Below, in pieces: positions 18,033-27,393 of a stretch of 47,410 bases of DNA; the first letter of the stretch is position 1, and each line of letters starts with the position of its first letter. Source of the stretch: Egibacteraceae bacterium (GTDB lineage Bacteria; Actinomycetota; Nitriliruptoria; Euzebyales; Egibacteraceae); the NCBI GenBank assembly GCA_030446745.1, contig JAUJMS010000020.1, positions 1 through 47,410 of the forward strand, read 5' to 3'. The position numbers and the translations under genes are program-made. A model generated the notes under the pieces. It saw only the letters and a list, made by a program, of their open reading frames with translations, was not told the origin of the DNA and made no database searches.

Positions 18033-20544
18033 CCCGCCGTTTGCGGGCGGCGGGTCGCGGCGAGGACGTGCGCGCCGGTCAGCAGGACCAACAGCGCCGC
18101 GGCCGCGGTGCTCAGGCTGTCGGAGCCGGTGTGCGCGAGCGGCCCCGGCGGGGCGGCGGGCAGCGGTGGCGGCGGCGCGACCGGCGGGGCGGCCGGCGGC
18201 GCGGCGACCGGCGGTGCGCCGAAGGCGGGAGGCGGCGCGGGCGGCACCAGCGCGACTTGCGGCGGCGCGGCGCTGTGGCCTGGGTCTTGCAACGGGGCCC
18301 CGGGGTCGACACCGGGGTCACCTGTGCCGGGGTCACCCGTGCCGGGGTCACCGGTCCCGGGGTCTCCGGCAGGCGGGTCGCCGGCACCCGGGTCGGTCGG
18401 CGGTGGCGGAACGGTGCCGGGCGGCGGGACGTTCCCGTCGTCGGATGCCGCCGCCTGGAACGCCGCCCGCGACGCGACGCCGCCGAGGGCAACGTCGATC
18501 GCGGGCGTGCGCAGCCCGTCGAGCGCCGCGCCGGTCGGTAGCGCGGACAGCTGCTCGTCGAGCGCACTCAGCGCCGCGTCGAGCTCCTCGGTCAGGCCGG
18601 CCGCGGCGACGTCGCCCGCCCCGGCGTCGGTCGTGTCCAGCGGCGGCGCGGCAAGCAGCTCGTCGACGGCGTCGGCCACGTCGCCGATCAGCGGGTCGAC
18701 CGCGTCGCGCAGCTCGAGCGCCCCGATCCCGACGCGCAGGCCGGTGACCCGGGCCAGTGCACGGGTGCGCCGTTGCGCGTCCGGGGCCCCGGAAGTCTCG
18801 GTGGAGGTGCGCAGACCGGCAATGGTGACCGACGGCGCGCCGGCGGGCAGCCCCGACAGCACGTCGCTGACGGTCGCGTTGATCTCGCCCAACGCCCCGT
18901 CCAGCGCGGCGCACGACGGAACGTCGACCGCCTGGCCGAGCAGCGTGACGCCCGAGACCGCGCAGTCGATGCCCGCGCCGCCGCGCGCGGCGTCGGCGCT
19001 GGCGCTCACGCCGATCCGCGCCGCGCCGAGGTCGAACAGCGGGGCGCCGGTCAGGGCGTCGACGAGGGCGTCGTGCAACGCCGCCGGGTCGGGCACGGCG
19101 GCGAGCGTGTCGCGTGCGGTGTCGAGCGCGTCGTCCAACGCGGCGCGCGCCTCGTCGACGACCCGGCGGGCCTCCTCCACGATGGCGTCGAGCTCCGCAG
19201 CGGCGGCAATCGCCGCGTCCAGCGCGTCGCGGGCGGCGGACAGCACCGCCTCGGCTGCCGACAGGTCGGCCTCGGCGTCGGCCAGCGCGTCGCGGGCCGC
19301 CGAGACGGCGTCCGGGCGTCGCCGAGCGCGGCGTCGGCGTCCACGGCAGCCGCCTCGGCGGCGGTGAGCGACTCGCGCGCCGCGTCGACCGCCGCCTGCG
19401 CGGCCGTCTCGGCGGTGCGGGCCGCGTCCAGGTCGGCCTCGACCGCCGCGAGCTGGTCGTTGAGTGCGGCGATCTCGGCGTCGATCTCGAGGATCCGGAC
19501 GATGTCGAGCACCGGGTCGAGCAGCGACTTCTCCGCTTCGAGCTCGGCGATCTCGGCGCGGATGCGCTCGGCCTCGGCCTTCCAGGTCGGCCACCGCCTG
19601 CGCGGCGGCGGCCAGGTCGGCCTCGGCGGCGTCGAGCTCCCCGCGGGCGGCGCTGACGGCATCCGCGGCGGCGGCGGCCGCCGCTTCGGCGGCCGCCTCG
19701 TCGGCGCGCGCCTCGTCCAGCGCCGCGGTGGCGGCGTCGACGGCGTCGCGCGCGGCGGCAACCTCCGCCTCGGCGGCGTCGACGTCCGCCTGCGCCGCGA
19801 CCACGTCGACGTTGTCCTCCAGGGCCGCGGCGAGGTCCGCCTCGGCGCGAGCCAGCGTGTCGAGTGCGTCGTTGACGGCGTCCAGGGCGTCGAGGCGTCG
19901 CGCAGCGCGTCGAGCGCCTCGTCGGCGTCGACGGCGCTGGGCAAGCCGACGCGGCCCGCGAGGTCGGCGAGCTGCGGCAGCGGCAGCTGCGCGAGGACGT
20001 CGGCCGGCAACAGGTCGCCCAGGCCCACCCGCACGCCGGACAGCGCCACCGTCGCGCCGCTGGCCGCCCGGGTCGGATCGACCGTCGAGTCGACGCCCGA
20101 CGCGTCGACGGTGGCGGCAAGCGACGGCGCCGACGTCGACAGGTTCCTGGTCAGCGCGTCGACGCGCGAGGTTGCGGTCGCGGCGTCGGCCGTGACCGCG
20201 TAGTCCGCCAGACGCACCTCGCCGGCGACGCCGCCGACGGACACCGGCACACGCAGACCGCCGCGCTGTGGCCCGTTCGCCGAGCTCAGCCGCTGGCCTC
20301 GCCCGGGGATGCCTTCGAGCACCAGCGCCGCGACCGGCTCGCCGATCGTGGACGCGCTCGTCTCGACCGTGCCGAGCGTCGCCGACGCCGCGTCGACGCC
20401 CAGACTGACGACGTCGACCGCCGTGCTTGCGGCGCCCACCTCGGGCGCCGTCGGCTCGGCACCGCCGGCGGCCGTCGCCGACACGACGAGCATCGTCAAC
20501 AGCGACAGGGCTGCCCTGCGCCGGTCCGTCCTGCGTGCATGCAT
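18014..20544 (-). CDS. Secreted coiled-coil protein with LAHTG sortase signal (three single-base frameshifts as read)
   Basis: ATG 20544, with GAGGGG upstream, begins a signal peptide (MHARRTDRRRAALSLLTML...). The N-terminal region (about 35-215) is a repeat-containing beta-type domain. Residues about 220-480 are Ala/Asp/Glu coiled coil (DVDAAEAEVAAARDAVDAA type). A globular region follows with Cys residues in AGIDCAVSGVTLLG and VPSCAAL, then a Pro-rich stalk with PGTGD repeats and a sorting signal: LAHTG, a hydrophobic helix (LSTAAAALLVLLTGAHVLA) and an Arg-rich tail. LAxTG motifs are used by actinobacterial class E sortases. Frames change near 19900 (missing base), 19585 (extra A) and 19310 (missing base). 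Correcting them gives 844 codons. No sortase lies in the window. Confidence 0.8.
18314..18358 (-). repeat. 15-bp tandem repeat encoding PGTGD units
   Basis: Three consecutive 15-bp units of the form GGGGTCACCnGTsCC (plus strand), with degenerate copies either side. They keep frame and encode the proline-glycine stalk next to the LAHTG signal. Copy number could vary by slippage. Confidence 0.8.
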
Positions 20545-20644
20545 GATGTGGCCCCTCGAGAAGACGTCGACTGCGTAGCCACCTTGTCGACGGGGCGGGG
20601 CACCGCCTCCATGACCCGCGCGGGGGGTTCCAGGGCGCGAACGA

Positions 20645-20865
20645 ACTAGTCACCGCCGGCCGCGCCCCGCTACACGTACGACGACTTGGAGCACTTCGCC
20701 GACGACAACCTGCGCCGTGAGGTGATCGGCGGCGAGCTGATCGTGACGCCCGCCCCCCGACCACGCCATCACGAGCTCGCCGACGAGCTGACGTTGCGCC
20801 TGCGTACTGAGGGCTGCACGACGTCCCTGGTGCGAGCACGACATCGAGCGGGGCCGAGTTCGCCC
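20645..20865 (+). pseudogene. Uma2-family (DUF820) nuclease N-terminal fragment
   Basis: About 60 residues match the start of Uma2 proteins: YTYDDLEHFADDNLRREVIG, then GELIVTPAPRPRHHELADEL. Uma2 proteins are PD-(D/E)XK-fold predicted endonucleases. The reading stops matching after about TEGCTTSLV and runs straight into RmlB-like sequence, so the catalytic C-terminal half is missing. No clear start codon is preserved. Confidence 0.7.
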
Positions 20866-20872
20866 GCCCGCC

Positions 20873-21567
20873 GTGCCACGTCCTGCTCGCCCACGTGCTG
20901 CCCGGCCACGACGCCGTCGTGAACTTCGCGGCCGAGACCCACGTCAACCGGTCGTTCGCCGGCAGCCGGCCGTTCGTGCAGATCGTCGTCGCGGCCAACA
21001 CGCTGTTCGGCGCGCCCATGCGCGCCGACGTCGAGCGCTTTCTGCACATCTCCACCGCCGAGACCTACGGCTCCATCGCCGAGGGGAGCTTCCGCGAGGG
21101 CGACACGCTCGAACCCAACAGCCCCTACGCCGCGTCCAAGGCGGCCGCCGACCTGCTCGCCCGCGCCTACGGCGTCACCTACGGCTACCCGATCACCGTC
21201 ACCCGCCCGGCGAACAACTTCCGCCCGTACCACTACCCGGAGAAGCTCGTCGCGCTGTTCGTCACCAACCCCATCGACGGCGAGCCCGTGCCGGTGTACG
21301 GGACCGGCGACAACGTCCGCGACTGGACCTACGTCGACGACAACGCGGCGGCGCAGTGGCTGGTGGTGACCGAGGGCGAGCCCGGCGAGGTCTACAAACG
21401 TCGGCGCCGCCAACGAGATGACCAACCTCCAACTCACCCACCGCCTGCTCGCGGCGTTCGGCGCCGGCGAGGACCGCATCCGCTTCGTGGCGAAGGTCCC
21501 GAGGTGGGACGTCGGCAGGTTCACCTCCTCGCCGTGCGCGCGCACCACGAAGACTGCCATCGCCTGA
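20873..21567 (+). pseudogene. Truncated dTDP-glucose 4,6-dehydratase (RmlB-like SDR) remnant
   Basis: The sequence matches the middle and C-terminal part of RmlB-type sugar dehydratases: AVVNFAAETHVNRSF, HISTAETYGSI, the catalytic YxxxK in SPYAASKAAADLLARAY, TRPANNFRPYHYPEKLV, VYGTGDNVRDWTYVDD, then after an extra A near 21395 NVGAANEMTNLQLTHRLL in another frame. The N-terminal NAD-binding Rossmann motif is absent and replaced by Uma2 sequence; the C-terminal RPGHDRRY region is lost. It cannot encode a working enzyme. A former dTDP-rhamnose or UDP-sugar step may be redundant or supplied elsewhere. Confidence 0.8.
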
Positions 21568-21582
21568 CGCGACACCGGGGCG

Positions 21583-21870
21583 CTAGACCTTGCCGTCGCG
21601 GCACGCCTGCGTGATGCCGCTGCCAGGGGCGAGCAGGTCGACGCACGGCCCACCGTTCGACCACGACGTCATGGCGTCGCTGCTCGACGAAGGGTCGCCC
21701 CCCAGACTGAGGTTCGCGACGGCGGGCCGGACCGGCTGCTGGGTCAGCCAGTCGATGCCGGGGATGACGCCCGACCAGCTGCCGTAGCCGGTGCAGTCGA
21801 GCACGCGCACGCCGACGAGCGTCGCGTCCTTCGCGACGCCGTAGCGCGCCCCGCCGATCGTGCCGGCGAC
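21583..21870 (-). pseudogene. Subtilisin-like (S8) serine protease fragment
   Basis: The minus strand reads VAGTIGGARYGVAKDATLVG, VRVLDCTGYGSWSGVI, AVANLSLGG and then CVDLLAPGSGI. These are S8 landmarks from just after the catalytic His box to before the Ser box. The GHGTH stretch, the NxAAGN segment between SLGG and DLLAPG, and the GTSMA serine motif are all missing, so there is both truncation and an internal deletion. The frame ends at TAG 21583. Confidence 0.75.
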
Positions 21871-21950
21871 GTACGGACTGCACCGCTACCGGATCGGGTC
21901 CGAACGCCGGATTTCCGCGCTCTCCACGCCAGTGGTGAACAGGGTCAGCC

Positions 21951-21981
21951 TTGTCGGTCCGTCAGATCGGATCGGTATAGA
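21951..21981 (+). promoter_or_regulatory. Candidate sigma-70 promoter for the 22048 gene
   Basis: TTGTCG (21951-21956) and TATAGA (21976-21981) are separated by 19 bp in a locally AT-richer stretch 65-95 bp upstream of the ATG at 22048. A second possibility is TATCGT at 22034-22039, only 8 nt before the ATG, which would give a leaderless mRNA. Confidence 0.4.
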
Positions 21982-22047
21982 CGCCGACCCGACCGCAACC
22001 GATACGCGCAACCCGGCTGCGGCCGGCGAGCCGCTATCGTCGCCACG

Positions 22048-22743
22048 ATGAAGCTCAGCCTGGTGATGCCCGTCTACAACGAGGGCGCCACGCTACGCAC
22101 CGTGCTCGAACGGCTGGGCAAGGTGACGATGCCGCTGCCGTGGGAGCTGATCGTCGTCGACGACGGCTCCACCGACGGTGCGGTCGACAGGATCGAGCGC
22201 GACTGGGTTCCCGACGCCGAGCGCGTCGTCGTCGCCCGAGCGCGCCGCAACCGTGGCAAGGGGTCGGCGCTGCGCCAGGGGTTCGCGCTCGCCTCGGGCG
22301 ACGTGCTCGGCGTGCAGGACGCCGACCTCGAGTACGACCCTGCCCAGATCCCGGCGCTGGTCGCGCCGATCCTGGACGGCACCGCCGACGTCGTGTTCGG
22401 CAGCCGCCAGTTCGGCGCGCACACCGCCTACTCGTTCTGGTACGTCGTCGGCAACCGCGTGCTGAGCCTCACCGCCTCAGCGTTGTTCGACCGCTACATC
22501 ACCGACGCCTACACCTGTTACAAGTTCTTCACCAGAGGCCGCTACGACCAACTGCGTCTGCGCGCAGACGGGTTCGAGATCGAGGCGGAGCTGACCGGCG
22601 GCCTGCTGCGCACCGGGGCGCGGGTCTACGAGCTGCCCATCAACTACGCCGCCCGCAGCCGCGAGGCCGGCAAAAAGATCCGCCCGGGCGACGGCGTCGC
22701 CGGCATGCTGCGGCTGCTGCGCGTCCGCCTGCGCGGCTCGTAG
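22048..22743 (+). CDS. Family 2 glycosyltransferase (DPM1-like)
   Basis: A 231-residue soluble GT-A enzyme: LSLVMPVYNEGATLRTVLER, LIVVDDGSTDG, QDADLEYDP (DxD) and FTRGRYDQLRLRADGFEIEA as acceptor region, ending without TM helices. Length and motifs match bacterial dolichol-phosphate-mannose-synthase-like proteins that transfer a sugar from NDP-sugar to polyprenyl phosphate. It is followed after 19 bp by a flippase gene, suggesting an operon that makes and exports a lipid-linked sugar. No strong Shine-Dalgarno sequence is visible before the ATG. Confidence 0.88.
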   Translation: MKLSLVMPVYNEGATLRTVLERLGKVTMPLPWELIVVDDGSTDGAVDRIERDWVPDAERVVVARARRNRGKGSALRQGFALASGDVLGVQDADLEYDPAQIPALVAPILDGTADVVFGSRQFGAHTAYSFWYVVGNRVLSLTASALFDRYITDAYTCYKFFTRGRYDQLRLRADGFEIEAELTGGLLRTGARVYELPINYAARSREAGKKIRPGDGVAGMLRLLRVRLRGS

Positions 22744-22762
22744 CCGGCGGCAGGCCTCCGAC

Positions 22763-24103
22763 GTGTCGGCGTCGACCCTGCCACGCGCCGCACGGTCGCG
22801 GGCGACGGCCTGGGTCGCGCTGGGCGCCACCGTCGGCGGTGTCGCGGCGTACGTCTTCCAGATCGTCGGGACGCGCGCGCTCGGCGACGTCGCCTACGCC
22901 CCGATCGGCGTGCTGTGGACCTTGCAGTACCTGATCCTGGCCATCCCTTTAGTTGCCGTCGAGGCCTACGTCGCGCGTGGGGTCACGCTGAAGTCGCCGA
23001 CCCTCGGCCGCGACTCGAGAGTGCTCGCAGGGTGGCTTCTCGTCGGCGCCGGGGTGCTTGGTGCGGCGTGCTGGCTGCTGCGCGAGCCGCTGTTCGCCGG
23101 CCTCGGGGACCTCGCGTTCGTGGTCACGCTGACGGTCGCGACGTACGGGGCGCTGTTCCTGCTCCGCGGCCAGCTCGCCGGTGCGGGACGCTACCGGGGC
23201 TACGGGGCCGCGACGGCCGGAGAGTCGCTCGTGCGCTTGGCGCTCGCCGTCGGCGTGCTGGCGGCGGTGCCGTCGACCCGCGCGCTGGCCTGGATCATGC
23301 CGCTCGGGCCCGTCGCCGTCGTCGCAGGATGGTTGGTGTTGCGTGGCCGTCCACGCGCGGATCTCGGCGCGACGCCGGCGGGCGCACGCGCGCCGGCGGT
23401 TGACGCGCCCGGGGTGGGCGCCCCGTCGGCGGACGCCGCGTCGGCGGGGCGCTATCTCGCCGCCACGACCACCGCCAACGCGGTCGCGCAGACGTTGCTC
23501 GCCGCCGGGCCGCTCGTCGTCGTGGCACTCGGAGCCGCGCCGGCCGAGGTCGCGGTGTTCTTCGTGACCATCACAGCGGCCCGCACGCCACTGACGCTGA
23601 TGCTCGGCGGGGGCCTCACGCGGGTGCTGCCGCCGCTGACACGGATGGCGCAACGCGGGGACCCGCGCGGCTTGCGCCGCGTCGCGCTGGCCACGGCGCT
23701 GGGCGCCGTCGTCGTCGCCGTCGCGGGCGCCGCGGCCGCCGCGGTCGTCGGCAGCCGCCTGGTGGCGCTGCTGTTCGGCGTCGACTTCGCCCCCGACACG
23801 CTGTTCGTGACGGTCGCCGGCTTCGGGATGGCGGTGGCGGTCGGAGCGTTGGTGGTCAACCAGGTGCTCATCGCCGCGCGCGCCGAGGCACGGCTGGTCG
23901 TCCCGTGGCTCGTAGCGCTGGCGGTTGCGGCGGCAGTGGTCGCCGTCGTCGACGGCAGCGCGACCCTGCGCGTGGTGACCGGCTTCGCCGTCGGGGAGGT
24001 CGTCGCCCTGGCGGGGCTCACGCTCGCCGCGCTGCGCGTCGCCGGACTGGCTGCCGCCGGGGCGCCCGGCGCGCTACGGCGCCCGGCTCGGCCGGTGCGG
24101 TGA
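22763..24103 (+). CDS. MOP-superfamily polysaccharide/oligosaccharide flippase
   Basis: A 446-residue protein with about 12 hydrophobic segments and few long loops, resembling Wzx/RfbX-type exporters. The N-terminal helix VAAYVFQIVGTRALGDVAYA is typical: flippases begin with a strongly hydrophobic helix followed by R-x-LG. A linker at about 200-230 (Ala/Pro/Asp) joins the two halves. It should move lipid-linked glycans across the membrane. GTG 22763 lies 19 bp after the GT2 stop. The 3' end overlaps the convergent GT-C gene by 30 bp. Confidence 0.8.
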   Translation: MSASTLPRAARSRATAWVALGATVGGVAAYVFQIVGTRALGDVAYAPIGVLWTLQYLILAIPLVAVEAYVARGVTLKSPTLGRDSRVLAGWLLVGAGVLGAACWLLREPLFAGLGDLAFVVTLTVATYGALFLLRGQLAGAGRYRGYGAATAGESLVRLALAVGVLAAVPSTRALAWIMPLGPVAVVAGWLVLRGRPRADLGATPAGARAPAVDAPGVGAPSADAASAGRYLAATTTANAVAQTLLAAGPLVVVALGAAPAEVAVFFVTITAARTPLTLMLGGGLTRVLPPLTRMAQRGDPRGLRRVALATALGAVVVAVAGAAAAAVVGSRLVALLFGVDFAPDTLFVTVAGFGMAVAVGALVVNQVLIAARAEARLVVPWLVALAVAAAVVAVVDGSATLRVVTGFAVGEVVALAGLTLAALRVAGLAAAGAPGALRRPARPVR

Positions 24104-25876
24104 GCCGGCGAGCGCCGCGCGCAGCGCCGCAACGTCGACCGCGGTCGTGCCTTTGCGCACGAAGGTGCGCTCGGCGACCGGCGTGTAACCGTACGAGCGG
24201 ATCGCCCGAAGATCGGCGCGCGAGGGGCTGAACACCTGCGCGACAAGATCGGGGCGCCGCGTCCCGACGCTGTAGGCATAGTCGGTCTTCATGTGACCAG
24301 GGTGAAAGGGCCGGTCGCGGGCCGGCCCGGCCGCGACCACCGGGTCGGTCTTGCCGAGCAGGTCGAGTGACGCCCGCCGCGACCAGTACGGCAGGGCACC
24401 CGCCCACACGACCGCGATCTCGGCGTCGGGATCGGTCGTCTCGCGCAGCAGCAGCGCATAGCGGGTCATCCGGGCGTCGTCGGCGACGTGCGCCCCCCCG
24501 GTCGCCAACCACTGCGCGACCGGGGCGCCGTTCACTGCGACGAGGACGACCGCGCCGAGCAGCAGCAGCGCCACGGTGCGACCGCCGGCGCGCGCGAGCG
24601 CCGGCAGGGCGAGCAGGCACAGGGCGGCGACGACGGGCAGCGCGATCATGACGCCGGTAGCCGCCGGCTCGGACAGCTGCAGCAGCGTTGCGGGGACAAG
24701 GCCGTCCAGCGCGGTGCCCGCCACCACCACGATCGCCACGCCGGCCAGCGCGAGTGCGGTCCGGCGCAGGCGCGCCAGCGGCGCTCCGGCCAGCGCCGCA
24801 ACACCGCCGGCGGCCAACACGAGCAGCGCCGGTGCGCCGGTCGCGACGTAGCGGTTGGCGTAGCGCATCCACTCCCACGCGTCGCCGCCGACGACGACCG
24901 AATAGGCGCACTGGCCGGCGAACACCGCGGCGAGCAACGCGACCGCCGGTCGGTCGAGCGTCCGTCGGCGCACGGCGAGCCCGGCGACGGCGGCGGCCAG
25001 CGCCGCCCACAGGTGCACCAGTCCGACGTAGCCGAGTGCCGCGACGCCGCGCTCGATCCTGGTGCTCAGCGCGATCCCGCCGAGCTTGAGCGCCGCGGTG
25101 TTGGGCAGCGCGGCGCCGTAGACGGCGAGGCGAAACCCCGTGTGCGCGGCGAGTGTGACCGCGACCGTGCCGGCGAGCACCGCCGCCACCGGCAGGCGCC
25201 GGTCCGGCCGCGCGGTCCACCACGCGAACGCCGCGACGACGCCGATCGGCAGCAGCGCGTCGGTGCGCGTGAGCACCGCCAGCGCCGCGACACCGGCGAG
25301 CCCGACGAGGTCGCGCCAGGAGAACCCCTCGCGCAGCCGCAGCGCGAGCAGCACCGCCACCGACACGAGCAGTGCCAACAGCCCGACTTCCATCCCGCGC
25401 AGCGTCCAGTACGCCAGCGGGTAGTACAGGCCGGTCAGCCACGCGGCGACGGGAGCAGCAGCAGGCAGGTCGGGAAACACCCGCCGCGCGATGAAGAACA
25501 CCACGCCGACGGCGGCAAGCAACAGGGCGACGCCCGACACCATGACGAGCAGCGACACCTTCGACGCCGCCACGGGCACGAGATGCAGCAGCGCCATCCA
25601 CGCTGTCCACGCGAAGTTGGTGTAGCCCTCGACCGCCGGCCCACTGGGCAGCCACACCAGGCCGGCGCCCTCGGCGAGGTTGCGCGCATAGGTCATCGAG
25701 ATCATCGCGTCGTCGAACAGCGAGAAGTAGGTCTCGCCGTCGACCTCGAACGCCGTGCGCGCGACGAACCCCGTGTAGCAGGCGGCGCTGACGGCGACCG
25801 GCAGCCACAGCGAACCCAGGCCGCGCCGCGGGGGGGTGGCTGCGCGCATCGCGCGGTCGAGTCTAGCGACGGCCAT
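24074..25876 (-). CDS. GT-C membrane glycosyltransferase, AftB-like
   Basis: A 600-residue polytopic protein. The first loop carries FDDAMISMTYARNLAEGAGL followed by PAVEGYTNFAW, the arrangement seen in the mycobacterial arabinofuranosyltransferase AftB and relatives (DD as catalytic-site motif). About ten TM segments follow. After them comes GGDAWEWMRYANRYVATGAP, also conserved in this family, and a soluble C-terminal domain of about 130 residues. It probably adds a terminal sugar from a decaprenyl-phosphate donor outside the membrane. ATG 25876 is used; ATG 25849 is an alternative. Sugar identity is not readable. Confidence 0.8.
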   Translation of the reverse strand: MAVARLDRAMRAATPPRRGLGSLWLPVAVSAACYTGFVARTAFEVDGETYFSLFDDAMISMTYARNLAEGAGLVWLPSGPAVEGYTNFAWTAWMALLHLVPVAASKVSLLVMVSGVALLLAAVGVVFFIARRVFPDLPAAAPVAAWLTGLYYPLAYWTLRGMEVGLLALLVSVAVLLALRLREGFSWRDLVGLAGVAALAVLTRTDALLPIGVVAAFAWWTARPDRRLPVAAVLAGTVAVTLAAHTGFRLAVYGAALPNTAALKLGGIALSTRIERGVAALGYVGLVHLWAALAAAVAGLAVRRRTLDRPAVALLAAVFAGQCAYSVVVGGDAWEWMRYANRYVATGAPALLVLAAGGVAALAGAPLARLRRTALALAGVAIVVVAGTALDGLVPATLLQLSEPAATGVMIALPVVAALCLLALPALARAGGRTVALLLLGAVVLVAVNGAPVAQWLATGGAHVADDARMTRYALLLRETTDPDAEIAVVWAGALPYWSRRASLDLLGKTDPVVAAGPARDRPFHPGHMKTDYAYSVGTRRPDLVAQVFSPSRADLRAIRSYGYTPVAERTFVRKGTTAVDVAALRAALAGSPHRPSRAP

Positions 25877-25894
25877 TCCGTGGAGAACCCAACG

Positions 25895-26911
25895 TCAGGG
25901 TCCTGGTGACGACGGGGCACGCGTGCCGACGCGGAGCCCGCGCGGGGCGGTGAGAAAGCCCCAACCCCAGGCATGGTGCATCGTCGCGAACACCGCTGGC
26001 AGCCGCCACGCCACCCCGGGCGGCTGGGCCCGGCCGGCGTGCAGCGACGCGGCGCACAGCGCGGCGAGGTAGATACCGGGGACCGCGAGCAGCCGCCGGC
26101 GCCAGGCCAGCCCGAGCACCAGCCCGCCGGCGTTGGCGACCAGCGCGGCCGGCGGCGCCAGCTGGCGCGCCTTGACCGAGGCGGGGTGGCGGCGCAGCAC
26201 CTCGCGCTTCCAGCGGCCGTACTGCCGGTACTGGTCCGCCAGCGCGCGCAGCGTCGGCCGCGGCCGGTAGCGCACCCGCAGCGCCGGATCGAACCAGACG
26301 ACGCCACCGCTGTCGCGCAGCCGCCAGTTCAGCTCGTAGTCCTGGTTGCGCTCGAGGGTCTCGTCGAATCCGCCGACGCGGTCGAGCGCCTCCCGCCGGA
26401 ACACCCCCAGGTACACCGTGTCCGTGACGCCCGGCGCCCCGCCGTAGTGGAAGGTCGCGTTGCCCACCCCGAACCGCGACGACATCGCCGCCGCGACCGC
26501 CCGCTCGAACGGCGTGTCGCCGCGGGCGTCCTGCACGCCGCCGACGTTGTCGGCGCCGGTGGCGCGCAGGGTCTCGACGGCCCGGCGCAGGTAGCCGGGC
26601 GGCAGCGCCGCGTGCGCGTCGACCCGGGCGACGACCGCGCCGGTCGTCGCCGCGATCGCGCGGTTGAGCGCCGCCGGCGTGCGGCCGCTGGGGTTGGCGA
26701 CCACGCGGACGCGCGCGTCGCGTCGCGCGGCGGCGGCGGCCACCGCCTCAGTGCCGTCGTTGGACGGGCCGACCGCGACCGCAACCTCGAGGTCGCCGGG
26801 GTAGTCCTGGTCGAGCACCGCCGCCAGGCACCCCGGCAGGTCGCGCGCCCCGTTGCGCACCGGCACGACGACCGCGACGCGCGGCCAGCCGGGACCCGAC
26901 GCAACAGCCAC
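25895..26911 (-). CDS. Family 2 glycosyltransferase (ExoA/succinoglycan-type)
   Basis: A 338-residue protein. Residues 10-230 are GT-A: VAVVVPVRNGARDLPGCL, a SNDGTE nucleotide loop, VARVDAHAALPPGYL (DxD), GGVQDARGDTPFERAVA, and the ERNQDYELNWRLRDSGG acceptor box. The C-terminal third has RWKREVLRRHP and two or three hydrophobic segments, a layout shared with exopolysaccharide transferases such as ExoA. GTG 26911 was chosen at the start of similarity. It lies 18 bp downstream of the AftB-like gene's start side on the same strand, so the two likely form one transcript. Confidence 0.85.
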   Translation of the reverse strand: MAVASGPGWPRVAVVVPVRNGARDLPGCLAAVLDQDYPGDLEVAVAVGPSNDGTEAVAAAAARRDARVRVVANPSGRTPAALNRAIAATTGAVVARVDAHAALPPGYLRRAVETLRATGADNVGGVQDARGDTPFERAVAAAMSSRFGVGNATFHYGGAPGVTDTVYLGVFRREALDRVGGFDETLERNQDYELNWRLRDSGGVVWFDPALRVRYRPRPTLRALADQYRQYGRWKREVLRRHPASVKARQLAPPAALVANAGGLVLGLAWRRRLLAVPGIYLAALCAASLHAGRAQPPGVAWRLPAVFATMHHAWGWGFLTAPRGLRVGTRAPSSPGP

Positions 26912-26944
26912 GCCGTCAGTCTGCCCCCTCCGCGTCGCGACCAG

Positions 26945-27393
26945 TGCGACCTTGGATGGCGACCGCCGGCGCGGCGGTCATCTGTGTGCCGACGCCGCCT
27001 GAGCACCGACGGCGCCCCGGACCCGTCGCCGGGGCGCGACGCCGCCGCGACGGTCGCGCGGTTCCTGCGGCCGGGATGCTCGTCGTACTGGAGTCCACGA
27101 TGTGGCCCGCACGACCGACGAGGTGGTCCGCCCGCTGCTGGAGGCGGGCGGCCTGGTGGCAGGCCTCGACTTCTGGTCGGCCTGCTCGCCAGAGCGCACC
27201 GACGGGCAACCCCCACTACGAGGTCGCGAACACGCCGAAGGTCGCCGGCGGGCACACCTCGGCCTGCTCGCCAGAGCGCACCGACGGCGCCACCGCTGCG
27301 TCGGCGCACGCGGAGCTGTACGGACGCTTCGCGCGCAGCGGCTGCTCGACACCCGTGGGGTCGGGGCGGGCGAGCGCGTCGCCCGGCTGTAGC
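26945..27393 (+). pseudogene. Nucleotide-sugar 6-dehydrogenase (WbpA/WecC-like) remnant
   Basis: Scattered frames match UDP-N-acetylhexosamine/UDP-glucose dehydrogenases: AAVICVPTP, then DGAPDPSPGRDAAATVARFL, then GMLVVLESTMWP, DEVVRPLLEAGGLVAGLDFW, SACSPERTDG, NPHYEVANTPKVAGG, and AELYGRFARSG. At least four frame changes occur within 450 bp. The N-terminal Rossmann fold and the whole C-terminal half, including the catalytic Cys domain, are absent. It also contains an internal duplicated 29-mer. It is inactive and lies against the direction of both flanking genes. Confidence 0.82.
27177..27287 (+). repeat. 29-bp perfect direct repeat inside the dehydrogenase remnant
   Basis: The same 29 bases occur at 27177-27205 and 27259-27287 (82-bp period), beginning TCGGCCTGCTCGCC. 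Both copies can encode SACSPERTDG. In intact enzymes that motif occurs once; the second copy sits where VTPACT-type sequence is expected. Confidence 0.9.

Noticed and set aside
18314..18358. Regular 15-bp repeats as a CRISPR array
   Set aside because: No spacers; units are contiguous, in frame and encode PGTGD.
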